Shown here: piece after piece, positions 41,516 through 52,752 of the stretch
Layout of the letters: every line of letters begins with the position of its first letter
Position numbering within the stretch: position 1 is the first letter of the stretch
From: Spiribacter roseus
GTDB lineage: Bacteria > Pseudomonadota > Gammaproteobacteria > Nitrococcales > Nitrococcaceae
Direction: 5' to 3'
Assembly (NCBI RefSeq): GCF_002813635.1
Contig: NZ_CP016382.1
Span: 248,001-312,000 of the forward strand
DNA length: 64,000 nucleotides
Program-made: the position numbers and the translations under genes
Notes under the pieces: model-generated
Told to the model about the DNA's origin: nothing
Databases searched by the model: none
What the model saw: only the letters and a program-made list of their open reading frames with translations

Positions 41516-41860
41516 ATGAACCACTGGATCGCACGCCTGCTGGCCTTCTGGTCGCTGACCTGGCATCTGCGCCAGCCGCCGCTGGCCCATGCGGATGCCG
41601 ATGAGCGGGCGCGCTGGTGCCGGGATCATGCGGGGACGTTCGCCGGGCGCTGGCTGGGCCTGGGGGCGGTGCTGTGGCTGCTGTTCATGACGCCGTTCGT
41701 GGCGTTCGTGCCGCTCGGCATTGCCGGGGTGCTGGCGCTGGCGGTGGGCATGGCCACGCTGACCCGCCAGATCCTCGCCCAGCGCCGCGCGGGCCCGCCC
41801 CCCATCGAGCCGCCGGCGGACTTCCCGCGCCGCGACCACGACGACGCCGATGATCGCTAG
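41516..41860 (+). CDS. Small predicted membrane protein
   Basis: 114 residues, not recognised. Two hydrophobic spans (about 44-63 and 66-85) are followed by a basic then proline/aspartate-rich tail ([21 protein letters not shown]). ATG 41516 (MNHWIARLL) or ATG 41501 could start it; the ribosome site is weak. It overlaps the start of the next gene by 11 bases, so it may be coupled to the M48 lipoprotein. GC pattern by codon position looks coding. Divergent from metH with 86 bases between starts. Confidence 0.55.
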   Translation: MNHWIARLLAFWSLTWHLRQPPLAHADADERARWCRDHAGTFAGRWLGLGAVLWLLFMTPFVAFVPLGIAGVLALAVGMATLTRQILAQRRAGPPPIEPPADFPRRDHDDADDR

Positions 41861-42653
41861 CGGTTCACGGGCGCTGGCGGCCCTCGTGCTGGTGGCGTTG
41901 CTGAGCGCCTGCGCGACATCGCCCACCGGCCGGCCGCAGCTGCAGTTCATGCCCGATGCACAGATCCGCAGCATGGGGGTCGAGGCCTACCGCGAGATGC
42001 AGGACGCCGAGCCCGTCCTCGAGGCGGGGCCGCGCGTGGCCCGGGTCGAGTGCGTGGCCGAGGCCATCATCCCCCAGGTGCCCGATGAGTACGCCGGCAA
42101 TGGCTGGGAAGTCACGGTGTTCGAGAGCGATCAGGTCAACGCCTTTGCCCTGCCCGGCGGCAAGATCGGCGTCTACACCGGTCTGCTGGAGGTCACCGAA
42201 AACTCCGATCAGCTGGCCGCGGTGATCGCCCACGAAATCGCGCACGTCATGGCGGAACATGCCAATGAGCGGATGTCCACCGAGATGGCCACCGCGCTGG
42301 GGCTGGGAGCGCTGCAGGTGGCGGCGGGCGACGATCCGCAGCGCCGGCGTATGATGGCGGTGCTGGGCGTGGGCGCGCAGGTGGGGATCATCCTGCCGTT
42401 CAGCCGCACCCACGAGTCGGAGGCGGACGAAATCGGCCTCGGGCTGATGGCGGATGCCGGGTTCGATCCGCGCGCCAGTGTCGCACTGTGGCGGAACATG
42501 GCCGATGCCGGGGATGAGGCGCCACCGGAGTTCCTCTCCACCCATCCCTCGGGCGAGACGCGCATCGCTGACCTGCGCGCCGAACTGCCCACCGCCATCT
42601 ACCGCTACGAGCAGGCCCGTGCGGCGGGCCGCCGGCCGGATTGCGCTAGCTGA
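41850..42653 (+). CDS. M48-family outer-membrane lipoprotein metalloprotease (LoiP/YggG-like)
   Basis: 267 residues: lipoprotein signal with lipobox LSAC (Cys21), then the M48 catalytic domain with HEIAHVMAEHA near residue 126 (zinc histidines and general base), the distal glutamate in THESEADEIGLGLM near residue 190, and the STHPSGETRI substrate-side segment. No TPR region, unlike BepA at 6165-7631, so this is the second M48 protease in the window. Anchored in the outer membrane facing the periplasm. It converges on purU with an 8-base overlap. Confidence 0.88.
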   Translation: MIASGSRALAALVLVALLSACATSPTGRPQLQFMPDAQIRSMGVEAYREMQDAEPVLEAGPRVARVECVAEAIIPQVPDEYAGNGWEVTVFESDQVNAFALPGGKIGVYTGLLEVTENSDQLAAVIAHEIAHVMAEHANERMSTEMATALGLGALQVAAGDDPQRRRMMAVLGVGAQVGIILPFSRTHESEADEIGLGLMADAGFDPRASVALWRNMADAGDEAPPEFLSTHPSGETRIADLRAELPTAIYRYEQARAAGRRPDCAS

Positions 42654-43514
42654 ACACGATGGTGCGGTTGCGGTAGACCAGGGTCTGGCGTTGCAGGTGC
42701 GCCCAGACGCCGCGCGCCAGCACCAGCTTTTCAAGATCCTGACCCTTGCGCACCAGCGCCTTGATGGAATCGCGATGGGTGATGCGGGTGACGTCCTGGT
42801 CGATGATCGGCCCGGCGTCCAGGTCTTCGGTCACGTAGTGACTGGTGGCGCCGATGATCTTCACACCCCGCGCGTGCGCCGCGTGGTAGGGCCGGGCGCC
42901 GGCGAAGGCGGGCAGGAACGAGTGATGGATGTTGATGATCCGCTGCGGGAAGGCGTTGATCAGCGCCGGGCCGACGATCTGCATGTAGCGCGCCAGCACC
43001 ACCAGGTCGATGCCGTGCCGCTCGAGCAGCTCGATTTCAGCGGCCTCCTGCTCGGCCTTGTTTTCGGTGCTGATCGCAAAGCAGTGAAACGGGATCCCGA
43101 ACTGCTGCGCGACGGGGCGCAGGGTTTCGTGATTGCTGATGATCAGCGGGATCTCGACCCGCCACTCCCCGGACTGCCAGCGCGACAGCAGGTCATAGAG
43201 GCAGTGCGACATCTTTGAGACGAACAGCGCCAGGCGCAGCGGCCGATCCTGGTGATGGAGCTGCCAGACGGCGTCAAAGTGATCGGCGATGCCGCTGCGG
43301 AACGCCGCCTCGAACGCCTCGGCGTCCAGGGCGAATCCCTCGAGCTCCCAGCGCACGCGCATGAAAAAGACGCCCTCGGCGCGGTCGACATGCTGGTCCA
43401 GGTCGACGATGTTGGCGCCATGGGTGGCCAGAAACCGCGTGACCGCCGCGACGACCCCGGGGCGGTCGGGGCAGTGCATCAGCAGGGTGGCGGTACGCGC
43501 CCGGCGTTCGGCCA

Positions 43515-43515
<1 letters not shown>
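42646..43515 (-). CDS. purU: Formyltetrahydrofolate deformylase
   Basis: Hydrolyses 10-formyltetrahydrofolate to formate and tetrahydrofolate, balancing the one-carbon pool and feeding PurT. 289 residues: N-terminal ACT domain (about 7-85, HCPDRPGVVAAVTRFL), then a formyltransferase-like domain with PLIISNHETLRP, ARYMQIVGPALI and the catalytic INIHHSFLPAFAGARPY with its following TEDLDAGPIIDQ aspartate. Its start shares a base with the ettA stop region (43515). With glyA and metH nearby, this is a one-carbon neighbourhood. Confidence 0.95.
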
Positions 43516-45182
<1,667 letters not shown>

Positions 45183-45198
45183 CCCCTTAGTCTACGAA

Positions 45199-45215
45199 CT
45201 CTCGGCCGCCGAGAG
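45199..45215. promoter_or_regulatory. Perfect 8-bp palindrome between ettA and glyA
   Basis: CTCTCGGC-C-GCCGAGAG in the 116-base divergent region between the ettA and glyA starts. A second hairpin, GCGAAA-GGGAA-TTTCGC (45235-45251), lies just before a TAGACT -10-like box at 45252-45257. Either could be an operator; no regulator is identified and the sequence does not fit the PurR consensus. Confidence 0.45.
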
Positions 45216-45298
45216 AAGCACCCAGTCAATGCACGCGAAAGGGAATTTCGCTAGACTGGCGGACTCACACCGGTTACCCCCACACGACGAGGACAGGC

Positions 45299-46564
45299 AT
45301 GTATTCCACCGACATGAGTGTTGCCGGATTCGACCCGGAGCTGGCCGCCGCGATCGATCAGGAGCGCGACCGTCAGGAGACGCACATCGAGCTGATCGCC
45401 TCGGAAAACTACGCCAGCCCGCGGGTGCTCGAGATGCAGGGCAGCGTGCTGACCAACAAGTACGCCGAGGGCTATCCGGGCAAGCGCTATTACGGCGGCT
45501 GCCAGTACGTGGACATTGCCGAAAATCTGGCCATCGAGCGCGCCAAGACGCTGTTCGGGGCGGCCTACGCCAACGTCCAGCCGCACTCGGGCTCGAGCGC
45601 CAACCTGGCGGTGTTCATGGCTCTGGCCAAGCCCGGCGACACCCTGCTGGGGCTGAGCCTCGACCATGGCGGGCACCTGACCCACGGCGCCAAGCCGAAT
45701 TTCTCGGGCAAGATCTACAACCCGGTGCAGTACGGCGTGACCTCGGACACCGGCGAGATCGACTACGAGCAGGTCGAGCGGCTGGCCCGGGAGCACCGCC
45801 CGACGATCATCGTGGCGGGCTTTTCGGCCTACTCGCGGGTCATTGACTGGGCGCGTTTCCGGGCGATCGCCGACGCGGTGGGCGCCTGGCTGGTGGCCGA
45901 TATGGCGCATATCGCCGGGCTGGTGGCCACCGGGGTCTATCCCAGCCCGGTGCCCCATGCCGACGTCGTCACCACCACCACGCACAAGAGCCTGCGCGGG
46001 CCGCGCGGCGGGCTGATCCTGGCGCGGGAGAACCCCGACGTCACCAAAAAGCTGCAGTCGCTGATCTTCCCGGGCACCCAGGGCGGGCCGCTGATGCACG
46101 CCATTGCCGGCAAGGCGGTGGCCTTTCTTGAGGCGCAGGATCCGGGCTTCCGCGACTATCAGGAGCAGGTGGTCGTCAACGCCCGGGCCATGGCCGAGAC
46201 GGTGATGGCGCGTGGCTACGATGTGGTCTCCGGCGGTACCGACAACCACCTTCTGCTGATGGACCTGGTCAACAAGGGGCTGACCGGCAAGGAGGCGGAT
46301 GCCGCCCTGGAAGACGCGCACATCACCGTCAACAAGAACACGGTCCCCAACGACCCGCAGTCGCCGTTCGTGACCTCGGGCCTGCGCATCGGCACGCCGG
46401 CGATCACCACCCGGGGCTTCCGCGAGGCGGAGAGCCGCGAGCTGGCCGGCTGGATCTGCGATGTCCTTGATCACATCAATGACGAGTCGGTGCGCCGGCG
46501 CGTCCGCGAACAGGTGACCGACATCTGCAACCGCTTTCCGGTCTACGAAGCCCTGCAGGGCTGA
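45299..46564 (+). CDS. glyA: Serine hydroxymethyltransferase
   Basis: Converts serine and tetrahydrofolate to glycine and methylene-THF using pyridoxal phosphate. 421 residues. Landmarks: [42 protein letters not shown], the PLP lysine in [14 protein letters not shown] and [15 protein letters not shown]. The ATG at 45299 has GAGGACA upstream. It is followed 9 bases on by nrdR, the common glyA-nrdR-ribD order. Confidence 0.97.
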   Translation: MYSTDMSVAGFDPELAAAIDQERDRQETHIELIASENYASPRVLEMQGSVLTNKYAEGYPGKRYYGGCQYVDIAENLAIERAKTLFGAAYANVQPHSGSSANLAVFMALAKPGDTLLGLSLDHGGHLTHGAKPNFSGKIYNPVQYGVTSDTGEIDYEQVERLAREHRPTIIVAGFSAYSRVIDWARFRAIADAVGAWLVADMAHIAGLVATGVYPSPVPHADVVTTTTHKSLRGPRGGLILARENPDVTKKLQSLIFPGTQGGPLMHAIAGKAVAFLEAQDPGFRDYQEQVVVNARAMAETVMARGYDVVSGGTDNHLLLMDLVNKGLTGKEADAALEDAHITVNKNTVPNDPQSPFVTSGLRIGTPAITTRGFREAESRELAGWICDVLDHINDESVRRRVREQVTDICNRFPVYEALQG

Positions 46565-46573
46565 TCGGGCCCC

Positions 46574-47059
46574 ATGCGCTGTCCCTTCTGCCACACGCAG
46601 GACACCCGGGTCATCGACTCGCGGCTCGCCAGCGAGGGTGATCAGGTCCGGCGCCGGCGCGAGTGCGCCGGCTGCAACGAGCGGTTCACCACCTATGAGT
46701 CGGCCGAACTGCTGATGCCCCGGGTGGTCAAGCGCGATGGCACACGGGTGCAGTTCGATGACCAGCGGCTGCGCAACGGCATGCTGCGGGCCCTCGAGAA
46801 GCGCCCGGTGGCCACCGAGGCGGTGGAGGCCGCACTCAGCCGCATCCGCCAGCGGGTGCAGGCGCTGGGTGACGGCGAGGTGAATGCCAGCACGCTGGGC
46901 GACTGGGTGATGGAGGAGCTGCGTGAGCTTGATCAGGTGGCCTATGTGCGGTTTGCCTCGGTGTATCGCAGCTTTCAGGACGTGAGTGCGTTCCGCGAAG
47001 TCATCGAGGGCCTGGAGGAGCACGATCGGCAGCCGACGGATGACGGACCCCGCTCTTGA
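46574..47059 (+). CDS. nrdR: Ribonucleotide reductase regulator NrdR
   Basis: Zinc-finger/ATP-cone repressor of ribonucleotide reductase genes, sensing ATP/dATP. 161 residues. N-terminal zinc ribbon CPFC (3-6) and CAGC (31-34) around RVIDSR and [17 protein letters not shown], then the ATP cone from [12 protein letters not shown] to [15 protein letters not shown]. The stop overlaps the ribD TTG start (TTGA), so the next gene is coupled. Confidence 0.96.
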   Translation: MRCPFCHTQDTRVIDSRLASEGDQVRRRRECAGCNERFTTYESAELLMPRVVKRDGTRVQFDDQRLRNGMLRALEKRPVATEAVEAALSRIRQRVQALGDGEVNASTLGDWVMEELRELDQVAYVRFASVYRSFQDVSAFREVIEGLEEHDRQPTDDGPRS

Positions 47060-48174
47060 GTGATTTCAGCACCGCCGACCATGCCTGGATGGCCCGCGCG
47101 CTGCAGCTCGCCGAGCGCGGCCGCTGGACGGTGGATCCCAACCCGCGGGTGGGCTGCGTGCTGGTGCGCGATGAGGTCTGCATCGGCGAGGCATGGCACG
47201 AACGGGCCGGCGAGCCGCATGCCGAGGTGCTCGCGCTGCGGGCCGCCGGCGGCGATGCCGCGGGCGCGACGGCCTACCTGACCCTCGAGCCCTGCAGTCA
47301 CTACGGCCGTACGCCGCCCTGCGCCGATGCGCTGATCGAAGCCGGCGTAGCGCGGGTGGTGGCCGCGGCTAGCGACCCCAATCCGCGGGTGGCGGGGCAG
47401 GGGCTCGAGCGTCTGCGGGACGCCGGTGTCGCGGTGGCGGCAGGCCTGATGGCCGCGCAGAGCGAGGCCCTCAATCCGGGGTTTTTCCGGCGCATGCGCG
47501 ACGGCCGGCCGTATGTGCGCGCCAAGCTCGCGGCGAGCGTGGATGGGCGTACCGCCATGGCCGCCGGCGAGAGCCGCTGGATCACCAGTGCTGCGGCCCG
47601 TCGCGATGTGCACCGCTGGCGGGCGGCGAGCAGCGCCATCGTCACCGGGGTGGATACCGTCATCGCCGATGATCCGGCGCTGACCGTGCGCGATGTGGAC
47701 GGCGACTGGCTGGCGCCGCGGCGGGTGGTGATCGACACCGACCTGCGCACCCCGCCGGACGCCGAGCTGCTGGCGGACGAGCGCGGGGTGGTGCTGATCC
47801 ACGGCGGCACCATGCCCGCCCGCGAGGCCGAGCGGGTGCACGCCGGCGCCGAGCTCTGGCAGGTGGCGCCGGGCGAGGATGGCCATGTCTCACCACTGGC
47901 GGCCCTCGACGCCCTGGGCGCGGCGGGCATCAACGAGGTGTGGCTGGAAGCCGGCTCGCGGCTGACCGGGGCATGGCTGCAGGCGGGCTGGGTCGATGAG
48001 CTGATCGTCTATCTGGCGCCGCATCTGATGGGGCATGACGGTCAGCCCCTGCTGACCCTGCCGGGTCTCGAGGCGATGAGCGATCGGATTGCCCTGCGCT
48101 GGCAGGACGTTCGCCGCGTGGGCGACGATCTTCGGCTGACGATGACAATGCGGGATGACGCGGAGGACGGTTGA
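47056..48174 (+). CDS. ribD: Bifunctional pyrimidine deaminase/reductase
   Basis: Second and third steps of riboflavin synthesis. 372 residues: deaminase domain (about 1-145) with zinc motif HAEVLAL and [11 protein letters not shown], then the reductase domain from [17 protein letters not shown] through [16 protein letters not shown] and [13 protein letters not shown]. The TTG start at 47056 overlaps the nrdR stop. First gene of the ribD-ribE-ribBA-ribH run. No FMN riboswitch is seen before the run. Confidence 0.95.
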   Translation: MSDFSTADHAWMARALQLAERGRWTVDPNPRVGCVLVRDEVCIGEAWHERAGEPHAEVLALRAAGGDAAGATAYLTLEPCSHYGRTPPCADALIEAGVARVVAAASDPNPRVAGQGLERLRDAGVAVAAGLMAAQSEALNPGFFRRMRDGRPYVRAKLAASVDGRTAMAAGESRWITSAAARRDVHRWRAASSAIVTGVDTVIADDPALTVRDVDGDWLAPRRVVIDTDLRTPPDAELLADERGVVLIHGGTMPAREAERVHAGAELWQVAPGEDGHVSPLAALDALGAAGINEVWLEAGSRLTGAWLQAGWVDELIVYLAPHLMGHDGQPLLTLPGLEAMSDRIALRWQDVRRVGDDLRLTMTMRDDAEDG

Positions 48175-48831
48175 ATGTTCACGGGCATTATTCAGGCAAT
48201 GGGCGTGCTGCAGGAAAGCCGCGAGACCGGCTCGGACCGGCGCATGCGCTTTACGGTGGATGGGCTGGACACGGAGCGGCTGCAGATCGGTGACAGCATG
48301 GCGGTCAATGGCTGCTGTCTGACCGCCGTCGAAATCGATGCCGACGGGTTCGCCGCGGATGTGTCGCTGGAATCCCTCGAGCGCACGACGCTGGGTCGGC
48401 TCACGCCCGGTGACGGCGTCAACCTGGAGCCGGCCCTGACCCTGTCGACGCCGCTTGGCGGGCATTTGGTCAGTGGCCACATCGACGGCGTCGGCGAGGT
48501 GGTCGCGCGGACGCCGGCGGGCCGCTCCGAGCGCTGGCGGTTCCGCGCCCCGCAGGCGCTGGCGCATTACATCGCCGAGAAGGGGTCGATCGCCATCGAG
48601 GGCATCAGCCTCACGGTCAATCGCGTCGAGGGCAGTGAGTTCGAGGTCAACATCGTGCCGCATACCTCGGCGGTGACCACTCTGGGTCGCTATCAGGCCG
48701 GGCATCCGGTCAATCTGGAAGTGGATCTGGTCGCGCGCTATCTCGAGCGCCTCCTGCAGGGTGACACGGCGGGCTCCAAGGGCGGGGTGAGCGAGGCCCT
48801 GCTGCGGCGCAACGGCTTTCTGAAGGACTGA
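48175..48831 (+). CDS. ribE: Riboflavin synthase alpha chain
   Basis: Dismutates two 6,7-dimethyl-8-ribityllumazine to riboflavin. 218 residues, two lumazine-binding repeats: the first starts MFTGIIQAMG and contains MAVNGCCLTAV, the second contains HLVSGHIDGVGEV and IAIEGISLTVN. It starts directly after the ribD stop with GGACGG upstream. The trailing 15 residues, GVSEALLRRNGFLKD, are an Ectothiorhodospiraceae-like extension by impression only. Confidence 0.95.
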   Translation: MFTGIIQAMGVLQESRETGSDRRMRFTVDGLDTERLQIGDSMAVNGCCLTAVEIDADGFAADVSLESLERTTLGRLTPGDGVNLEPALTLSTPLGGHLVSGHIDGVGEVVARTPAGRSERWRFRAPQALAHYIAEKGSIAIEGISLTVNRVEGSEFEVNIVPHTSAVTTLGRYQAGHPVNLEVDLVARYLERLLQGDTAGSKGGVSEALLRRNGFLKD

Positions 48832-48833
48832 TC

Positions 48834-49988
48834 ATGGCGTTCAACAGCATCGACGAGATCGTCGACGACATCAGCGCCGGGCGCATGGTGCTGATGCTCG
48901 ACGACGAGGACCGGGAAAACGAGGGCGATCTGCTCATGGCGGCCTCCATGGTGCGGCCGGACGACGTCAATTTCATGGCCCGCTATGGCCGCGGTCTGAT
49001 CTGCCTGACCTTGAGCCGCGAGCGCTGCGAGCAGCTGCGCCTGCCGTTGATGGTCTCCGGCTCGAGTGATCACCAGGGCACCCAGTTCACCCTGAGCATC
49101 GAGGCGGCGCAGGGCGTGACCACGGGGATCTCCGCGGCCGACCGCGCCCGCACCATCCAGGCCGCCGTCGCCCCGCAGGCCCGTCCCGAGGACATCATCC
49201 AGCCCGGGCATGTGTTTCCGCTGATGGCGCAGCCGGGCGGCGTGCTGACCCGGGCCGGCCACACCGAGGCCGGTTGCGACCTGGCCCGTTTGGCCGGCTT
49301 TGAACCGGCGGCGGTGATCGTCGAGGTGCTCAACGAGGATGGCACCATGGCCCGGCGGGATGATCTGCTGGCGTTCGCCCGGGCGCACGACATCAAGATC
49401 GGCACGGTGGCGGATCTGATCGCCTATCGGGTCCGCAACGAGCGCACCGTCGAGCGGATCGCCGACTGCGAGCTGCCCACCGAGCATGGCCCCTTCCACC
49501 TGTATGCCTATCAGGACGTGGTGGACGGCGCCCTGCATTTCGCGCTGCTGCGCGGCCGGCCCGAGCCGGAGCAGCCGGCGCTGGTGCGCGTGCAGGTCGA
49601 AAACACCCTGTCGGATCTGTTCGGCGCCATCGCCCCCGATCAGACCTGGTCGCTGCGACAGTCACTGGACGAGATCGCCGGTAGCAATGCCGGGGCGGCC
49701 TGTCTGCTGATGCTGCGCACCGCCGATGACCGCTCCGAGGTGCTGACCCGCATGCGCGAGTTCCAGGCCCTGGCCCAGAGCGGTGAGATTCAGCCCGAGC
49801 CGCGCCCGGTCACCGATCAGAGCGAGTCGCTGCGCACCTATGGCGTGGGGGCGCAGATCCTCACCGATCTGGGCATTCGGCGCATGCGCGTCCTCTCGTC
49901 GCCGAAGATCATGTACGGCCTGTCGGGATTCGGCATGGAAGTCGTCGATTACGTCCAGACCGGTGACGACCGGGGCGTTGGCGGCTAG
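48834..49988 (+). CDS. ribBA: 3,4-Dihydroxy-2-butanone 4-phosphate synthase with degenerate GTP cyclohydrolase II domain
   Basis: Makes the four-carbon riboflavin precursor from ribulose 5-phosphate. 384 residues. The RibB domain (about 1-205) is intact: [15 protein letters not shown] (23-37), [20 protein letters not shown] and [12 protein letters not shown] with its catalytic residues. The second half has RibA-like length and the [11 protein letters not shown] end, but the zinc-binding cysteines and the RCDCG motif of GTP cyclohydrolase II are absent; the equivalent stretch reads [15 protein letters not shown]. So the RibA half is probably inactive and a separate RibA should exist elsewhere. 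It starts 2 bases after ribE. Confidence 0.93.
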   Translation: MAFNSIDEIVDDISAGRMVLMLDDEDRENEGDLLMAASMVRPDDVNFMARYGRGLICLTLSRERCEQLRLPLMVSGSSDHQGTQFTLSIEAAQGVTTGISAADRARTIQAAVAPQARPEDIIQPGHVFPLMAQPGGVLTRAGHTEAGCDLARLAGFEPAAVIVEVLNEDGTMARRDDLLAFARAHDIKIGTVADLIAYRVRNERTVERIADCELPTEHGPFHLYAYQDVVDGALHFALLRGRPEPEQPALVRVQVENTLSDLFGAIAPDQTWSLRQSLDEIAGSNAGAACLLMLRTADDRSEVLTRMREFQALAQSGEIQPEPRPVTDQSESLRTYGVGAQILTDLGIRRMRVLSSPKIMYGLSGFGMEVVDYVQTGDDRGVGG

Positions 49989-50059
49989 ACAGGCGGTTTG
50001 CAGGCAGCCCGCGGCGATATACGCTTGCGGCCCACATGGATAACAACAACGGTAGCAGC

Positions 50060-50521
50060 ATGAAGACCCTTGAAGGTGATTTTATGGCCGCCAATGCGCG
50101 GATCGCGCTGGTGGCCACCCGATTCAATGATTTTATCGTCGACTCACTCATCGGCGGGGCCCGCGACACGCTGGTCCGCCACGGGGTAGAGGACGCCTCG
50201 CTGACGCTGGTGCGGGTGCCCGGCTCATGGGAGCTGCCGCTGGTCACCGACCGGCTGGCGCGATCGGGCGACTACGACGGCATTCTCGCCCTCGGCTGTG
50301 TCATCCGCGGTGGAACGCCGCATTTCGAGTATGTCGCCGGCGAATGTGCCAAGGGCCTGGGGCAGGTCAGTCAGCAGCGCGACGTACCGGTGTCGTTTGG
50401 CGTGCTCACCACCGATACCATCGAGCAGGCCATCGAGCGGGCCGGGACCAAGGCCGGCAACAAGGGCGCCGAATCCGCCATGGCACTGCTCGAGATGATC
50501 AGCCTGCTGCGTCGACTGTGA
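50060..50521 (+). CDS. ribH: 6,7-Dimethyl-8-ribityllumazine synthase
   Basis: Condenses the RibB and RibD products to lumazine. 153 residues. Landmarks: [24 protein letters not shown], the nucleotide-binding [17 protein letters not shown] and the [23 protein letters not shown] segment with its catalytic histidine (His88 region). ATG 50060 aligns with usual starts; an ATG at 50036 is in frame but neither has a good ribosome site. Its stop overlaps nusB (GTGA). Confidence 0.94.
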   Translation: MKTLEGDFMAANARIALVATRFNDFIVDSLIGGARDTLVRHGVEDASLTLVRVPGSWELPLVTDRLARSGDYDGILALGCVIRGGTPHFEYVAGECAKGLGQVSQQRDVPVSFGVLTTDTIEQAIERAGTKAGNKGAESAMALLEMISLLRRL

Positions 50522-50970
50522 GTGCGGCGGGCGCCAATCGCTCGCGGGCCCGGGCCCGTCGGCGCATCCTCCAGGCCCTCTATCAGTGGCAGATGACCGG
50601 CGGCGACGTCGGCGACATCCAGCGTCAGTTCTTCAGCGACCATCGTCTGGGGCACATGGATCTGGATTACTTCAGCGAGGTGTTCCGCGGCGTGACCGAA
50701 CGCGTCGAGTCACTGGATGCCGCCTATGACCGCTATCTGGACCGGCCCGCCGTCAACCTCGATCCGGTGGAACGCGCCCTGCTGCGGCTCGGCAGCTACG
50801 AGCTCGAAGAACGCCTCGAGGTGCCCTACCGGGTGTGCATCGATCAGGCGGTGGAGCTGGCGAAGGCGTTCGGCGCCGAGCAGAGTCACAAGTACATCAA
50901 TGGCGTGCTGGATCGCGTGGCCCGCGACCAGCCACTGCGGGCCGAGGAGCGGAAGCGCCGCGGGCGCTGA
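50518..50970 (+). CDS. nusB: Transcription antitermination factor NusB
   Basis: Component of the rRNA antitermination complex with NusE (S10). 150 residues, all helical. Landmarks: [21 protein letters not shown]-type [34 protein letters not shown] and [22 protein letters not shown]. The GTG at 50518 overlaps the ribH stop and is the only sensible start; the upstream frame merely reads through ribH. The ribH-nusB-thiL order is standard. Confidence 0.95.
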   Translation: MSAAGANRSRARARRRILQALYQWQMTGGDVGDIQRQFFSDHRLGHMDLDYFSEVFRGVTERVESLDAAYDRYLDRPAVNLDPVERALLRLGSYELEERLEVPYRVCIDQAVELAKAFGAEQSHKYINGVLDRVARDQPLRAEERKRRGR

Positions 50971-50981
50971 GCGGCACGGCG

Positions 50982-51941
50982 ATGGCCAGGGCCTCGGAGT
51001 TTGATCTGATCGGCCGCTATCTGGCGGACCGCGGCGCCCGGCGCCGCGATGTGGTTCTGGGTGTCGGGGACGACGCCGCGATATTGGCCGGCGACGACCG
51101 GCCCCTGCTGATGGCCCTGGACACCCTGGTCGAGGGGGTGCATTTCCCCGCGGATCTGCCAGCCGGATGGGTCGGCCACCGGGCCCTGGCGGTCAACCTG
51201 AGTGACATCGCCGCCATGGGGGGCGAGCCCTGCTGGGCGCTGCTGGGGCTGACCCTGCCCGAGGCCGACGAGGCCTGGGTCAGGGCTTTTGCTGATGGCC
51301 TTGAGGCGCTGGCCCGACGCCACGCGGTGGCCCTGGTGGGGGGTGACGTGACCCGCGGGCCGCTCAGTATCAGTGTGCAGGTCGCCGGCCACGCCAACGG
51401 GCCGGTGCTGCGTCGGGCGGGCGCCGCTGTGGGCGACCGGGTCTGGGTATCGGGTCGGCCCGGCGATGCCATGGGCGGCCTGGCGGTCTGGCAGGATCCG
51501 ACGCAGCGTGATCGGCGCCAATGGCGGGGGCTGCAGCAGGCGTTCATCGCCCCGCGGCCGCGCGTCGCACTGGGTCAGGCGCTGGCCGGCATCGTCAGCG
51601 CCGCGATTGATGTCTCCGACGGGCTGGTGGCGGATGCCGGGCACATCGCCCGCGGCAGCAGCGTGGCCATTGCGCTGCATGCGGCGGCCTGCCGGCCCTC
51701 GGCACGGCTGCGTCACTGGCTGGGCGATACCGCCGCGCGCCAGACCCTGCTTGCCGGTGGTGACGACTACGAGCTGTGTTTCACCGCCCCGGCGGCCGCC
51801 GATGCGGCCGTCCTGCAGGCGGCACGGGCCAGTCGTACGCCGGTCCGCTGCATCGGGGCGGTGCGCGCGGGTGCCGGCGTGTGGCTTGATGGCGAGGCGT
51901 TGACCGCCGACGCCGCCGGCTACCGCCATTTCAGTGACTGA
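50982..51941 (+). CDS. thiL: Thiamine-monophosphate kinase
   Basis: Phosphorylates thiamine monophosphate to the active cofactor. 319 residues. Landmarks: FDLIGRYLADRG, VGDDAAIL, the MALDTLVEGVHFP Mg/substrate site, AVNLSDIAAMGGEP, LVGGDVTRGPLSI, IDVSDGLVADAGHI and GGDDYELCF. The ATG lies 11 bases after nusB. No pgpA follows, unlike in E. coli. Confidence 0.95.
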   Translation: MARASEFDLIGRYLADRGARRRDVVLGVGDDAAILAGDDRPLLMALDTLVEGVHFPADLPAGWVGHRALAVNLSDIAAMGGEPCWALLGLTLPEADEAWVRAFADGLEALARRHAVALVGGDVTRGPLSISVQVAGHANGPVLRRAGAAVGDRVWVSGRPGDAMGGLAVWQDPTQRDRRQWRGLQQAFIAPRPRVALGQALAGIVSAAIDVSDGLVADAGHIARGSSVAIALHAAACRPSARLRHWLGDTAARQTLLAGGDDYELCFTAPAAADAAVLQAARASRTPVRCIGAVRAGAGVWLDGEALTADAAGYRHFSD

Positions 51942-51970
51942 TCCCGGTGGCGGGGCCCCGGGCCGCGGTG

Positions 51971-51990
51971 TAATATTTCGCTTATGCAAA
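51971..51990 (+). promoter_or_regulatory. Probable leaderless start for the FNR gene
   Basis: A TAATAT -10 box (51971-51976) lies only 7 bases before the ATG at 51984, exactly where transcription should begin. There is no ribosome site. The message would be leaderless or nearly so. The -35 region is GC-rich and not recognisable; the -10 is preceded by GTG. Confidence 0.4.
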
Positions 51991-52712
51991 TGCGTGATCG
52001 GGTGGATCCTTCCGGATCCTGTCAGACAAAGACCTGCAGCCGCTGCAGCCTGAGCCGGATCTGTCTGCCGGTTTCGCTGGACGAGGCGGATATCGGCACG
52101 CTGGGACGGCTGATCGAGCATCAGCCGACGCTGCGCCGGGGCGAGGCGCTGTTCGACGAGGGCGACGGGTTTCGGGCGCTGTATGCCGTGCGGGCCGGGT
52201 CGCTGAAATCCTTCACCACCACGGCGAGCGGCGAGCAGCAGGTGACCGGTTTCCATCTGCCGGGCGAGCTGGTGGCGTTGAATGCCATTAACCGCTGGGA
52301 GCATCCGGGATCGGCAGTGGCGCTGGAGACCACCAGCGTCTGCGAGCTGCCCTTTGAGAAGCTCGAGGATCTCGCCGCCGACATCCCCGATCTGCAGCGC
52401 CAGCTGCTGCGGCTGATGTCGCAGGAGATCGCCGACGATCAGGACATGCTCTTCACCATGGCCCGGCGCAACGCCGACGAGCGGCTGGCCATCCTGTTGC
52501 TGAGCTTCTCCGAGCGCTTCCGGCAACGCGGCCTGTCCGGCACGCGCTTTCGCCTGTCCATGGCACGCAGCGATCTGGGGAATTATCTGGGACTGGCGCC
52601 GGAGACCATGAGTCGCGTGTTCCGGCGCTTTCAGGATCAGGGCTGGATCCGCGCCGAAGGGCGCGAGGTGGAGCTGCTCTCGGTGGAAGCCCTCGCCGAG
52701 CTGGCGGAGTAG
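51984..52712 (+). CDS. fnr: FNR-type oxygen-sensing transcription regulator
   Basis: CRP/FNR-family activator of anaerobic or microaerobic genes. 242 residues. Four cluster cysteines are present: Cys18, Cys21 and Cys27 (C-x2-C-x5-C) and Cys120, the same spacing as E. coli Cys23/29 pattern and Cys122, so a [4Fe-4S] cluster is expected. There is an extra Cys13. Cyclic-nucleotide-like beta roll (about 40-140), dimer helix (DMLFTMARRNADERLAILLL) and helix-turn-helix with recognition ...GLAPETMSRVFRRFQ, matching the E-SR of FNR. Converges on sufT. Sensing and targets are inferred. Confidence 0.93.
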   Translation: MQMRDRVDPSGSCQTKTCSRCSLSRICLPVSLDEADIGTLGRLIEHQPTLRRGEALFDEGDGFRALYAVRAGSLKSFTTTASGEQQVTGFHLPGELVALNAINRWEHPGSAVALETTSVCELPFEKLEDLAADIPDLQRQLLRLMSQEIADDQDMLFTMARRNADERLAILLLSFSERFRQRGLSGTRFRLSMARSDLGNYLGLAPETMSRVFRRFQDQGWIRAEGREVELLSVEALAELAE

Positions 52713-52752
52713 ACCGCCAGCATCGCCCGGCCAGAGCCTGCCGCCCCGGGAG

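Noticed and set aside
45235..45251. PurR-like box before glyA
   Set aside because: GCGAAA-N5-TTTCGC has the wrong core and spacing for ACGCAAACGTTTGCGT.
45251..47023. Minus-strand frame opposite glyA/nrdR
   Set aside because: No motif; both plus-strand genes are certain.
49989..50059. FMN riboswitch near ribH
   Set aside because: The 70-base gap is too short and has no recognisable conserved RFN elements; the gap before ribD is negative.
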